A stretch of 64,000 bases of DNA, taken from Mesorhizobium sp. ORS 3324. GTDB taxonomy: Bacteria > Pseudomonadota > Alphaproteobacteria > Rhizobiales > Rhizobiaceae. Every line of letters starts with the position of its first letter. Position 1 is the first letter of the stretch. Below, piece by piece: positions 1 through 9,047 of this stretch. A model generated the notes under the pieces. It saw nothing but the letters and a program-made list of their open reading frames with translations. It was not told the DNA's origin and did no database searches. The translations under genes were made by a program, and so were the position numbers. The stretch covers positions 280,936 to 344,935 of the forward strand of contig LM655194.1 in NCBI GenBank assembly GCA_000824825.2, in the 5' to 3' direction.

Positions 1-7
1 CCCGAGG

Positions 8-135
8 ATCCATGCCGTGACACTCGTCGTGAAATAAGGCGGTCCAGAATTCTGCACCGTTGGCGGCGCTTGCAGGCAACGGCATGGATTCTAGGGTCTG
101 CGCGCGTCGCTCCGCTCCTTGCTTCGCCCTAGAAT
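8..135. repeat. Intergenic inverted-repeat region
   Basis: Two nested dyads occupy the first 150 bases. ATCCATGCCGT at 8-18 is answered by its reverse complement at 79-89, and ATTCTAGGG at 88-96 by its complement at 127-135. The second hairpin resembles a repeat I associate with Mesorhizobium intergenic DNA (inference, not searched). No gene is seen in 1-183. Confidence 0.5.
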
Positions 136-183
136 GACGACGTTCGAAGCGCTTCGGCTAGTCGCCTATGCCCGTTGTGGCCT

Positions 184-570
184 TCACGTATTCACGCCGA
201 GTTCCGCCAGCCGCTCCACGCAGGACTCTTCGGCCTGATCGAGCTCGGCCAGCGTTTCCTCGAGATCGCGCCGCTTCTGGCGCAGGTCCTCGCGCTTTTC
301 CTCGATGCGCTTGATCATCAGCTTGAGCTGGCCGACCTCGCCGGGTGGCTCCTTGTACATCTGGATGATTTCGCGGATCTCGGCGATCGAGAAGCCGAGG
401 CGCTTTCCGCGCATGATCTGACGGATGAGATGCCGGTCGGAGGGGCGAAACAGCCGCGTGCGCCCGCGCCTGATCGGCTGCACGAGCCCTTCGTCCTCAT
501 AGAACCGCAACGTCCGCGTCGACACGTCGAACTCGCGCGTCAGCTCGGTGATCGTGTAATATTCCCGCAT
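184..570 (-). CDS. MerR-family transcriptional regulator
   Basis: A 128-residue one-domain regulator. Residues about 4-72 form the MerR winged helix: YYTITELTREFDVSTRTLRF followed by YEDEGLVQPIRRGRTRLF is the canonical HTH and wing. The rest is a charged coiled-coil dimerisation helix (about 78-118). There is one cysteine near the C-terminus and no metal-binding cysteine cluster, so the inducer is probably an organic molecule or unknown rather than a heavy metal (inference). The frame is open upstream to another ATG at 606, but the ATG at 570 starts right at the domain and has GGGAG a few bases upstream. The next gene, mgtE, lies on the same strand upstream with a gap of about 150 bp, so no operon is certain. 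Confidence 0.88.
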   Translation of the reverse strand: MREYYTITELTREFDVSTRTLRFYEDEGLVQPIRRGRTRLFRPSDRHLIRQIMRGKRLGFSIAEIREIIQMYKEPPGEVGQLKLMIKRIEEKREDLRQKRRDLEETLAELDQAEESCVERLAELGVNT

Positions 571-722
571 CCTCGCTCCCACGCCCAAACGTCCAGGCAT
601 CGCCACGCAGGAGCGTCGCCCTTCCTCCGATCAAACCCCGTCATACGCCGGAATCGGCATATGACCCAAAGGCAACGTCGCACGGCATTTACGTAAAAGT
701 CAATTGACGGCACTCTATCACT

Positions 723-2156
723 TTAGCGAATACTGAACCACCAGGTGGCAAGCCCGAGGAAAGCAAAGAAGCCGACGACATCGGTGACGGTGGTCACAAA
801 GACGGCCGAGGCCACCGCCGGATCGATCTTGAGGCGGTCGAGCACAAGCGGGATGAGAATCCCCGCGAGCGCCGCGGCGAACATGTTGATGATCATCGCC
901 GCCGCGATGATGCCGCCCAGATTGGCATTGTGGAACCATATCCCGGCGACCGTGCCGATCAGCACCGCGAAGACGATGCCGTTGATGAAGCCGACGCCCA
1001 GCTCGCGGCGGACGATGCGGGCGGCGTTGTAGATGTCGAGATCCCTGGTCGCCAGCGCCCGCACGGTGACGGTCATGGTCTGCGAGCCGGCATTGCCGCC
1101 CATGCCGGCGACGATCGGCATCAGCACCGCCAGCGCCACGATGTGCTCGATCGTGCGGTCGAACAGGCCGATCACCGCGGCGGCCAGGAATGCGGTCAGC
1201 AGATTGACGAGCAGCCACGGCACGCGTGAGCGCGAGGTGGCGAGCACGGTATCGGACAGCTCTTCGTCGCCGACGCCGCCCATGCGCATTATGTCTTCCT
1301 CGGCCTCCTGCTGGATGACGTCGACCACGTCGTCGATGGTGAGCACGCCGACCAGGCGCTCGTTCTCGTCGACCACGGCGGCGGAAAGCAGGTTGTACTG
1401 CTCGAATTCCCGCGCCGCCTCTTCCTGGTCCATCGTGGCCGGAATGGCATGCCGGGTCTCGCGCATGATGTCCTCGACCTTCACCGCGCGTTTGGCGCGC
1501 AGGATCTGGTCGAGGTCGACGGCGCCGACCAGCTTGAAGCTCGGGTCGATGACGAAGATCTGGCTGAAGCGATCAGGAAGGTTATTGTCCTCGCGCATGT
1601 AGTCGATGGTCTGGCCGACCGTCCAGAATGGCGGCACGGCGACGAATTCCGTCTGCATGCGCCGGCCGGCAGTCTCTTCCGGATAGTCGAGCGCGCGCCT
1701 CAGCCTGATACGCTCGGTGAACGGCAGCTGCGACAGGATCTCGTCCTGGTCCTCGCGGTCGAGATCCTCGAGGATGTAGACGGCGTCGTCGGAATCGAGC
1801 TCCTGCACCGCCTGCGCGATCTGCTCGTTGGGCAGATTGTCGACGATGTCGAGGCGGATTGCCTCGTCGACCTCGGTCAGCGCGGAGAAATCGAAATCGG
1901 AGCCGAGCAGCTCGACCAGGGCGCGGCGCTGCTCGGGATGCAGCGCCTCGATGAGATCGCCGAGTTCCGACTGGTGCAGGTCGCCGACTTCACGCTTGAG
2001 GGTGAGCGTATCGCGATCGGCGACGGCAGCGCCGATCTGCGCCAGGAACGCGGAGCGAACGGCGCCATCCTCGCCATAGATGTCGGCGTGGCGCTCGTCG
2101 GCGGCCATGGCGCCGGTCGTCTCTGTGTCCTGGCCTTCCACCAGCGCCTCCGCCAA
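723..2156 (-). CDS. mgtE: Magnesium transporter MgtE
   Basis: A 477-residue inner-membrane Mg2+ channel/transporter of normal family length. The order is an N-terminal superhelical MgtE_N domain (about 45-145, including LIEALHPEQRRALVELL), a CBS pair (about 150-275, including VVDENERLVGVLTIDDVVDV) that gates the pore by sensing cytosolic Mg2+, then a five-helix membrane domain from about residue 310. The family signature GGNAGSQTMTVTVRALA sits after the second helix. It is transcribed away from the LuxR-type gene at 2384, leaving a 227-bp divergent intergenic region that contains a palindromic repeat. No Mg-sensing leader was recognised there. Confidence 0.95.
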   Translation of the reverse strand: MAEALVEGQDTETTGAMAADERHADIYGEDGAVRSAFLAQIGAAVADRDTLTLKREVGDLHQSELGDLIEALHPEQRRALVELLGSDFDFSALTEVDEAIRLDIVDNLPNEQIAQAVQELDSDDAVYILEDLDREDQDEILSQLPFTERIRLRRALDYPEETAGRRMQTEFVAVPPFWTVGQTIDYMREDNNLPDRFSQIFVIDPSFKLVGAVDLDQILRAKRAVKVEDIMRETRHAIPATMDQEEAAREFEQYNLLSAAVVDENERLVGVLTIDDVVDVIQQEAEEDIMRMGGVGDEELSDTVLATSRSRVPWLLVNLLTAFLAAAVIGLFDRTIEHIVALAVLMPIVAGMGGNAGSQTMTVTVRALATRDLDIYNAARIVRRELGVGFINGIVFAVLIGTVAGIWFHNANLGGIIAAAMIINMFAAALAGILIPLVLDRLKIDPAVASAVFVTTVTDVVGFFAFLGLATWWFSIR

Positions 2157-2188
2157 CGGGAATCCGGATAGGGTGCGAAATCAGGTCT

Positions 2189-2239
2189 AGCGCATGAGCC
2201 CGAAAACCGGAAATCGGCTTTTCAGGAAAATCCCATGCC
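2189..2239. repeat. Palindromic intergenic repeat, family A (degenerate copy)
   Basis: An imperfect palindrome beginning AGCGCATGAGCCCGAAAA and ending with a TTTTC...CATG arm. It is a degenerate member of a family seen at seven places in this window, best preserved at 63548-63598. It lies between the divergent mgtE and LuxR-type genes. Confidence 0.55.
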
Positions 2240-2383
2240 AATGCGGCAGATAGGGCCGTGATGCGATTCGTCTTGCGAAATCGTTGCGCTAGCACGCGGA
2301 ATCTCCAGCGAAATATGCGCCGTGAAGCCTTCGACGCGACCTGACGGCAGGGCAATTTTCGGCTTCAGCCGACGCGACAGCGC

Positions 2384-3163
2384 ATGTCGCTGCGGAAAGA
2401 GCGCCACCGCGCCATTGGGGCAGAATTGTCGTCATGGCAGGTCCAGAGGGTCCTGCAGACTGCGCAAGATCGACAGGACAATCGGCAGGCCTTGAACCTC
2501 AAGTCCCGGAAAACGAACGAAGCAATTGGCTCGAGGCGCGTTCGCGTTGTCGTTGCCGAACGCAATCCGCTCGTCGTGTCGGCGCTGCGTGAAATGCTGG
2601 AGTGCGATGGGCGTTTCGATCTGGTGAGCTCCGTGCAGAGCGGCGCGCAATTTCTCGAGCTGGCGGCGAACACCAGGTTCGATGTTGCCGTGATCGGCTG
2701 GAAGCTCGCCGACATGGACGGCGCCGACATTCTGGCTGAAGTCCAGAACCGCAAGCTCGACGTGCGCATCACGGTCTTTTCCAACGATCACGACATCGGC
2801 ATCCTGAAGCAATGCGTGCGCCTGGGGGCTCAGGGCTACTGCTTCCAGTTCGACGATCCGCCGATCATCTTCGAGACCATCCTGGCGGTCGCACATGGGC
2901 GCATCTGCATCCCCTACATCGACATCAACAAGGTCAACGACACGCCGCTTTCGCAGCTCACCGTGCGGGAGCGCGAGCTGCTTGCGGTGCTTTCCGATGG
3001 CTGGACCAATCTCCAGATCGCGACCCGGACCGGGATTTCGGAGAACACGGTGAAGTACCACCTCAAGAATCTCTACGACAAGCTCGACGTGCGCAACCGC
3101 GCCATGGCCGTCGCGCTCTATGCGAACGAGAAGCGCCGCACCTCCAAACCGCCTTTCGGGTAG
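2384..3163 (+). CDS. LuxR/NarL-type regulator with degenerate receiver domain
   Basis: The architecture is receiver (about 52-170) plus C-terminal LuxR HTH (about 188-250; LTVRERELLAVLSDGWTNLQ, then IATRTGISENTVKYHLKNLY). In a working receiver the motif before MDG is D-x-x-x-P-x-MDG. Here it reads VIGWKLADMDG, so the phospho-acceptor Asp is Gly105, the acidic pair at the N-terminus is Ala-Glu (VVVAERN), and the conserved Lys region reads GYCFQFD. Phosphorylation is therefore unlikely (inference); control may be by ligand, partner or expression level. No partner kinase is nearby. The ATG at 2384 gives an unusual 50-residue extension with no clear RBS; a TTG at 2492 is an alternative start. It lies 121 bp upstream of sga in the same direction, so it is the likely local regulator of the serine-cycle genes. 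Confidence 0.85.
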   Translation: MSLRKERHRAIGAELSSWQVQRVLQTAQDRQDNRQALNLKSRKTNEAIGSRRVRVVVAERNPLVVSALREMLECDGRFDLVSSVQSGAQFLELAANTRFDVAVIGWKLADMDGADILAEVQNRKLDVRITVFSNDHDIGILKQCVRLGAQGYCFQFDDPPIIFETILAVAHGRICIPYIDINKVNDTPLSQLTVRERELLAVLSDGWTNLQIATRTGISENTVKYHLKNLYDKLDVRNRAMAVALYANEKRRTSKPPFG

Positions 3164-3239
3164 GACGACCGGGTAGGTCCGCGCTACCCGCGCGCGGCGA
3201 CAACTTACCCGGCAAGGTGTTGTTGCGACAGACTACCCG
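3157..3239. promoter_or_regulatory. Cluster of CTACCCG/CGGGTAG motifs upstream of sga
   Basis: The heptamer occurs as CGGGTAG at 3157 and 3170, and as its complement CTACCCG at 3184 and 3233, with one near copy TTACCCG at 3205. The pair at 3170-3190 is a perfect 7-7-7 dyad. The array fills the gap between the LuxR-type gene and sga and overlaps the regulator's stop codon. A transcription-factor operator is the simplest reading; the binding protein is not known. Confidence 0.5.
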
Positions 3240-3284
3240 AGCGACACTCCCCGACAGTCCCAAACGATCGGAGGAGTTTCGCGC

Positions 3285-4475
3285 ATGGCCGGCTTTACCC
3301 ATCTTTTCATCCCCGGACCGACCAACATTCCCGAAGAGGTCCGGCAGGCCATGAACCTGCCGATGGAAGACATGCGCGCCGCCTCCTTCCCCAATCTAAC
3401 GCTGCCGCTGTTCGAGGACATCAAGCGGGTCTTCAAGAACGAGACCGGCCGCGTCTTCATCTTCCCGTCGTCCGGCACCGGCGCCTGGGAAGCGGCGATG
3501 ACCAATGTGCTGAGCCCCGGCGATAAGGTGCTGATGTCGCGCTTCGGCCAGTTCTCGCATCTGTGGGTCGACATGGCCGAGCGGCTCGGCTTCGAGGTCG
3601 ACGTCATCGACTGCGAATGGGGCACCGGCGTGCCGCTCGACCTCTATGCGGAGAAGCTGCGGGCCGACAAGGCGCACCGCATCAAGGCGGTGTTCTGCAC
3701 CCAGAACGAGACCGCGACCGGCGTCACCAGCGACGTCGCCGGCTGCCGCGCCGTGCTCGACGCGGCGAACCATCCGGCGCTGCTTTTCGTTGACGGCGTC
3801 TCGTCGATCGGCTCGATCGACTTCCGCCAGGAGGAATGGCGCGTCGACTGCGCCGTCTCCGGCTCGCAGAAAGGCTTCATGCTGCCGGCCGGCCTCGGCT
3901 TCCTGTCGGTCAGCAAGAAGGCGCTGGCGGCGTCGCGGCTCGCCACCCACCGGCGCTGCTACTTCGCCTTCGAAGACATGATCCGCGTCAACGATACCGG
4001 CTATTTCCCCTACACGCCGGCGACCCAGCTGTTGCGCGGCCTGCGCGCCTCGCTCGACCTGATTGCCGAGGAAGGGCTGGAAAACATCTTCGCCCGCCAC
4101 CACCGCCTGGCCGAGGGCGTGCGCAAGGCGGTCGACGCCTGGGGGCTGAAGCTGTGCGCCAAGGCGCCGCAATGGCACTCCGATACGGTGAGCGCCATCC
4201 TGGTGCCGGAAGGCATCGACAGCGCCGACGTCGTCAAGCGCGCCTACCGCGCCTACCAGACATCGCTCGGCGGCGGCCTCAACAAGGTGGCCGGCAAGGT
4301 CTTCCGCATCGGTCATCTCGGCTGGCTGAACGAGGTGATGGTCTGCGCCTCGCTGTCGGCGGCCGAGCTGGCGCTGCTCGATTGCGGCGTCGAGCTGGCG
4401 CCGGGCTCCGGCGTGGCGGCCGCGATCGAGCATTTCAGGGGCACGGCCGCGATGCCGGTCGCCGAGGCGGCTTGA
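3285..4475 (+). CDS. sga: Serine-glyoxylate aminotransferase
   Basis: A 396-residue class V PLP aminotransferase that transfers the amino group of serine to glyoxylate, giving hydroxypyruvate and glycine in the serine cycle. The start GFTHLFIPGPTNIPEEVRQA is typical of the AGXT/SgaA family. The PLP lysine is K196 in SGSQKGFMLPAGLGF, and the cofactor-phosphate loop SSGTGAWEAA is near residue 62. GGAGG lies a few bases before the ATG. It is the first gene of a tight cluster with malyl-CoA lyase and malate-CoA ligase, which favours serine:glyoxylate over alanine:glyoxylate specificity (inference from context). Confidence 0.92.
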   Translation: MAGFTHLFIPGPTNIPEEVRQAMNLPMEDMRAASFPNLTLPLFEDIKRVFKNETGRVFIFPSSGTGAWEAAMTNVLSPGDKVLMSRFGQFSHLWVDMAERLGFEVDVIDCEWGTGVPLDLYAEKLRADKAHRIKAVFCTQNETATGVTSDVAGCRAVLDAANHPALLFVDGVSSIGSIDFRQEEWRVDCAVSGSQKGFMLPAGLGFLSVSKKALAASRLATHRRCYFAFEDMIRVNDTGYFPYTPATQLLRGLRASLDLIAEEGLENIFARHHRLAEGVRKAVDAWGLKLCAKAPQWHSDTVSAILVPEGIDSADVVKRAYRAYQTSLGGGLNKVAGKVFRIGHLGWLNEVMVCASLSAAELALLDCGVELAPGSGVAAAIEHFRGTAAMPVAEAA

Positions 4476-4485
4476 GGGGCGGATC

Positions 4486-5445
4486 ATGAGCCACACCATC
4501 AACCACCTCAAGAAGCTCCGCCTGCAGCGCAGCGAGCTGGCGGTGCCGGGCTCGAGCCCGGAAATGATCGACAAGGCGGCCAACAGCGCCGCCGACTTCG
4601 TCTTCCTCGACATCGAGGACGCTGTCGCGCCCCCCGACAAGGAGCGCGCCCGCAAGAACATCATCGAAGCGCTCAACGACATCGACTGGCGCGCCAGGGG
4701 CAAGACCGTCTCGGTGCGCATCAACGGCCTCGACACCCATTACATGTACCGCGACGTGGTCGATGTCATGGAACAGGCCGGCGACCGGCTGGACACCATC
4801 CTGGTGCCGAAGGTCGGCGTTCCGGCCGACCTCTACATGGTCGAGGCCCTGATCAACCAGATCGAGATGGCCAAAGGGTTCAAGACCCGCGTCGGCCTCG
4901 AGGCGCTGATCGAGACAGCGCTCGGCATGGCCAATGTCGAGGCGATCGCCGCCACGCCCGGCCGGCTGGAAGCGATGCATTTCGGCGTCGCCGACTATGC
5001 CGCCAGCAACAAGGCGCGCACCGTCAACATCGGCGGCCTCAACCCCGACTATCCCGGCGACCAGTGGCATTTCGCCCTGTCGCGGATGACCGTCGCCTGC
5101 CGCGCCTACGGCCTGCGCGCCATCGACGGGCCGTTCGGCGACTTCTCCGATCCCGAAGGCTACACAGCCGCCGCGAGACGCGCCGCCGCGCTCGGCATCG
5201 AAGGCAAATGGGCGATCCACCCCTCGCAGATCGCTTTGGCCAACGACGTGTTCTCGCCGCCGGAAAAGGAGGTCACCCGCGCCCGCCGCATCCTCGAGGT
5301 GCTGAAGGAGGCCGAGGCGCTCGGCAAGGGGGCCGCCGCGCTCGACGGCAAGATGATCGACGCGGCGTCGGAGCGCATGGCGCGCAACGTGCTGGTGGTG
5401 AGCGAGGCGATCGAGCGCGCCGGCCAGGCGCAAGCGGTTCAGTGA
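4486..5445 (+). CDS. mcl: Malyl-CoA lyase (HpcH/HpaI-CitE family CoA ester lyase)
   Basis: A 319-residue TIM-barrel lyase cleaving L-malyl-CoA to glyoxylate and acetyl-CoA. Family marks are [19 protein letters not shown] near the N-terminus, the metal-ligand Glu in [11 protein letters not shown] and the metal-ligand Asp in FGVADYAAS. The C-terminal [15 protein letters not shown] is characteristic of malyl/methylmalyl-CoA lyases. It starts 10 bp after sga and precedes mtkA by 19 bp. Some relatives also cleave beta-methylmalyl-CoA or citramalyl-CoA; the mtkAB neighbours make malyl-CoA the best substrate guess. Confidence 0.9.
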   Translation: MSHTINHLKKLRLQRSELAVPGSSPEMIDKAANSAADFVFLDIEDAVAPPDKERARKNIIEALNDIDWRARGKTVSVRINGLDTHYMYRDVVDVMEQAGDRLDTILVPKVGVPADLYMVEALINQIEMAKGFKTRVGLEALIETALGMANVEAIAATPGRLEAMHFGVADYAASNKARTVNIGGLNPDYPGDQWHFALSRMTVACRAYGLRAIDGPFGDFSDPEGYTAAARRAAALGIEGKWAIHPSQIALANDVFSPPEKEVTRARRILEVLKEAEALGKGAAALDGKMIDAASERMARNVLVVSEAIERAGQAQAVQ

Positions 5446-5464
5446 GAATTTTCGGGAGGACAAG

Positions 5465-6652
5465 ATGGACATTCACGAATACCAGGCCAAGGAACTGCTC
5501 GCCCGTCACGGCGTGCATGTGCCGCGCGGTGGGCTCGCCTACAGCCCCGAGCAGGCCGCCTACCGGACGCGCGAGATCGGCGGCGACAAATGGGTGGTGA
5601 AGGCGCAGATTCACTCCGGCGCGCGCGGCAAGGCCGGCGGCATCAAGCTGTGCGGCTCCGACAAGGAGGTCTCCGACGCCGCCGAAGCGCTGCTTGGGCG
5701 CCGGCTGGTGACGCATCAGACCGGCCCGCGCGGCAAGCTGGTGTCGCGCCTCTACGTCGAGGAGACGGTCAACATCGCCCAGGAACTCTATCTCGGCTTC
5801 GTGCTCGACCGCAAGGAAGAGCGCGTCATGATCGTGGCGTCGGCCGCCGGCGGCATGGAGATCGAGGAGATCGCCGAGAAGCAGTCGGATTCGATCATCC
5901 GCGCCACCGTCGATCCGGGTGTCGGCATGCAGGGCTTCCAGGCGCGCGAGATCGCCTTCGGCCTCGGGCTCGAAAGCAACCTGATCGGCAAGGCCACCGA
6001 AACGATCATGGGCTGCTACCAGGTGTTCCGCGACTACGACGCCTCGATGCTGGAGATCAATCCGCTGGTGGTGACCCGCGACGGCAACCTCGTCGCGCTC
6101 GACGCCAAAATGTCGTTCGACGAGAACGCGCTGTTCCGCCGCCCGGAAATCTCCGAGCTGCGCGACAAGAGCCAGGAAGACCCGCGCGAGACCTTCGCCA
6201 GCGACCGCGGCCTCTCCTATGTCGGGCTCGACGGCAATATCGGCTGCATCATCAACGGCGCCGGGCTCGCCATGGCGACCATGGACATGATCAAGATCGC
6301 CGGCGGCGAGCCGGCCAATTTCCTCGACATCGGCGGCGGCGCCTCGCCCGAGCGGGTGGCGAAATCCTTCCGCGCCGTGCTCGGCGACAGACAGGTCGAG
6401 ACCATCCTGGTCAACATCTTCGCTGGCATCAACCGCTGCGACTGGGTCGCTGAAGGCGTCATCAAGGCGATCCGCGAGGTCGGCGTCGACGTGCCGCTGG
6501 TGGTGCGGCTCTCCGGCACCAAGGTCGAGGAGGGCCGCAAGATCCTGGCCGAATCCGGCGAGAAGGTGATCGTCGCCGACACGCTGGCCGAAGCCGCCGA
6601 GAAGGCCGTCGCCGCCTGGCGCGAAGCCGCCAAGAACAAAAAAGCAGCCTGA
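5465..6652 (+). CDS. mtkA: Malate-CoA ligase, beta subunit
   Basis: A 395-residue ATP-grasp plus CoA-ligase protein of the succinyl-CoA synthetase beta type ([17 protein letters not shown] start; [17 protein letters not shown] nucleotide region; CoA-ligase half from about residue 250 with [15 protein letters not shown] and [13 protein letters not shown]). With MtkB it activates malate with ATP and CoA to malyl-CoA. Sequence alone does not separate it from SucC. The call as malate thiokinase rests on its place directly after malyl-CoA lyase and serine-glyoxylate aminotransferase. A GGGAGG ribosome site precedes the ATG. Confidence 0.87.
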   Translation: MDIHEYQAKELLARHGVHVPRGGLAYSPEQAAYRTREIGGDKWVVKAQIHSGARGKAGGIKLCGSDKEVSDAAEALLGRRLVTHQTGPRGKLVSRLYVEETVNIAQELYLGFVLDRKEERVMIVASAAGGMEIEEIAEKQSDSIIRATVDPGVGMQGFQAREIAFGLGLESNLIGKATETIMGCYQVFRDYDASMLEINPLVVTRDGNLVALDAKMSFDENALFRRPEISELRDKSQEDPRETFASDRGLSYVGLDGNIGCIINGAGLAMATMDMIKIAGGEPANFLDIGGGASPERVAKSFRAVLGDRQVETILVNIFAGINRCDWVAEGVIKAIREVGVDVPLVVRLSGTKVEEGRKILAESGEKVIVADTLAEAAEKAVAAWREAAKNKKAA

Positions 6653-6665
6653 GGGAGGTCGAGAA

Positions 6666-7565
<900 letters not shown>

Positions 7566-7601
7566 GCCGCGATCAGCTAGTCCGCACCCACCTACAAACC
7601 T

Positions 7602-7650
7602 GGAAGCGGCGGCCGGTACTCATGACCGGCCGCCGCTTCCGTTTGGTTTG
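7602..7650 (+). terminator. Rho-independent terminator of the sga-mtkB cluster
   Basis: A perfect 16-bp stem (7602-7617 with 7625-7640) and a 7-base loop, followed by the T-rich tract GTTTGGTTTG. It ends plus-strand transcription after mtkB. Confidence 0.85.
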
Positions 7651-7731
7651 TCGGAAGAACACGGTCGCGAGCATCAGCGTGCCCGCGTCAATTCACCGGC
7701 TCGTCAAAAGAAACTATTTCAGGGGAGTTTC

Positions 7732-7816
7732 TGGTGCGGTCGAGAAGACTCGAACTTCCACGGGTTGCCCCACAGCGACCTCAACGCTGCGCGTCTACCA
7801 ATTCCGCCACGACCGC
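7732..7816 (-). tRNA. tRNA-Leu (anticodon GAG)
   Basis: The minus strand reads an 85-base tRNA with acceptor GCGGTCG paired to CGACCGC, discriminator A and an encoded CCA. The D arm holds GGTAGAC and the T arm holds GTTCGAGTC. The anticodon stem CAGCG/CGCTG encloses loop TTGAGGT, giving anticodon GAG. A long variable arm, as expected for tRNA-Leu, lies between the anticodon and T arms. Confidence 0.95.
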
Positions 7817-7904
7817 ACGTGGTAGGAGCCGGAACCGTCCGGCCCGGGGCCTGTAGCAAATCGTTTCCGGCGAAACAAGGGTGCCGTGCGGAATATTCGC
7901 TAAT

Positions 7905-7949
7905 GCATGTCGCCCAAAAGTGCGCGGCGGTTTTGGGAGGGCGAGATGC
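7905..7949. repeat. Palindromic intergenic repeat, family A
   Basis: The arms GCATGTCGCCCAAAAGTG and GGTTTTGGGAGGGCGAGATGC (without its first base) form an imperfect palindrome of the same design as 63548-63598. Confidence 0.6.
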
Positions 7950-8043
7950 ACCAGGCAGAGCTGCCGGCACAATGCTCCACAGCCGCGCCGCGGGCCGGCG
8001 GAACTGGACGTTTTGGACGATTGCCGCCATATGATGGGCAATC

Positions 8044-8088
8044 GCATGTCGCCCGAAGCCGCTAACCGGTTTCTGGCTCAAACAGATG
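8044..8088. repeat. Palindromic intergenic repeat, family A (degenerate)
   Basis: It begins GCATGTCGCCCGAAGCCG and ends with a GGTTTCTGGCTCAAACAGATG arm missing its outer bases. It is a decayed second copy about 95 bp from the previous one. Confidence 0.45.
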
Positions 8089-8144
8089 TCTGAGCCCGCC
8101 GGGATTCGGGGTCCGGTCCGGCGCGCCTCAGAAGAGACGCGCCC

Positions 8145-8888
8145 ATGACAGAACGCAGCCAGATCGCCACGTCGTTCCTGCCCCTCCCCGGCTCGGCCCC
8201 GGTCGAATGGGTGATCGAGCCAGGCCTTACGGCCTATCCCGACGCGCTCGCCTTCATGGAGGCGCGGGCCGAGGCGATCCGCAGCGGCGGCGCCGGCGAG
8301 ATGGTCTGGCTGGTCGAGCACCCGCCGCTCTACACGGCCGGCACGAGCGCGCGAATCGAGGACCTGATCGAGCCCGACCGGTTCCCGGTATTCGCCGCTG
8401 GCCGCGGTGGCGAATACACCTATCACGGCCCCGGCCAGCGGGTCGCCTATGTGATGCTGGACTTGAAGCGCCGGCGCGAGGATGTCCGCGCCTTCGTCGC
8501 TGCGCTTGAAGAATGGATCATCGGCACGCTCGCCGCCTTCAACGTGCGCGGCGAGCGGCGTGAGGACCGTGTCGGCGTCTGGGTGGTGCGGCCGGATCGC
8601 CCTGCCCTGGCTGACGGCTCGCCGGGCGAGGACAAGATCGCCGCCATCGGCATCAGGCTCAGGCGCTGGGTGAGCTTTCACGGCATCGCAATCAATGTCG
8701 AGCCGGAGCTTTCCCATTTCGGCGGCATCGTGCCCTGCGGCGTGTCGGACCATGGCGTCACCAGTCTCGTCGACCTCGGCCTGCCCGTCACCATGGCCGA
8801 TCTCGACCTCGCGCTGAAATCCGCCTTCCAGGACGTGTTCGGGCCCGCCGCGGTCCCGGTTGCCGAGCCAACTCGAAAGGCAGGCTGA
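8145..8888 (+). CDS. lipB: Octanoyltransferase LipB
   Basis: 247 residues. It transfers octanoyl from octanoyl-ACP to lipoyl domains in the cytosol, the first step of de novo lipoylation of pyruvate and 2-oxoglutarate dehydrogenases and GcvH. The substrate loop [12 protein letters not shown] is present, with the catalytic pair K164 (DKIAAIGIR) and C198 ([15 protein letters not shown]). The N-terminal 25 residues are longer than in E. coli, as I recall for rhizobial forms. It stands alone, converging on the protease gene at 9045, with a MITE-like element between the two stops. Confidence 0.95.
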   Translation: MTERSQIATSFLPLPGSAPVEWVIEPGLTAYPDALAFMEARAEAIRSGGAGEMVWLVEHPPLYTAGTSARIEDLIEPDRFPVFAAGRGGEYTYHGPGQRVAYVMLDLKRRREDVRAFVAALEEWIIGTLAAFNVRGERREDRVGVWVVRPDRPALADGSPGEDKIAAIGIRLRRWVSFHGIAINVEPELSHFGGIVPCGVSDHGVTSLVDLGLPVTMADLDLALKSAFQDVFGPAAVPVAEPTRKAG

Positions 8889-8901
8889 ACCCGCCCCGGC
8901 C

Positions 8902-9047
8902 TAGGGTGTGCTGAGATTCAGGTCAGGCCGAGTCGAAAACGTTGGGCTCCGAGAACCGGAGCGGAGCGAACTTAAAGTACGTGAGCACCGGAAGCGCAGG
9001 AACCCAGCGTTTGCAGGCCGGCATCACCTGAATCTCAGCACACCCTA
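8902..9047. mobile_element. MITE-like element with 20-bp terminal inverted repeats and TA flanks
   Basis: GGGTGTGCTGAGATTCAGGT at 8904-8923 is matched exactly by its reverse complement at 9026-9045, and each end is flanked by the dinucleotide TA. The 142-bp interior has no ORF and folds further (CTCCGAGAACCGGAG hairpin; near-complementary GTTGGG and CCCAGC segments). Size, terminal repeats and TA flanks fit a non-autonomous Tc1/mariner-IS630-type MITE (inference). The right-hand TA supplies the first two bases of the stop codon of the protease gene. Confidence 0.6.

Larger units (their letters stand above)
7817..8144. other. Intergenic stretch with two family A palindromic repeats
   Basis: There is no convincing gene here. 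It is bounded by the 5' end of tRNA-Leu (minus) and the lipB start (plus), and it contains two degenerate palindromic repeats listed separately. The tRNA promoter must lie at its left end on the minus strand. Confidence 0.6.

Noticed and set aside
3396..4736. 446-residue open frame on the minus strand over sga
   Set aside because: It lies across two clearly real plus-strand genes, its residue use is R/A/E/D-rich as in high-GC shadows, and no family is recognisable.
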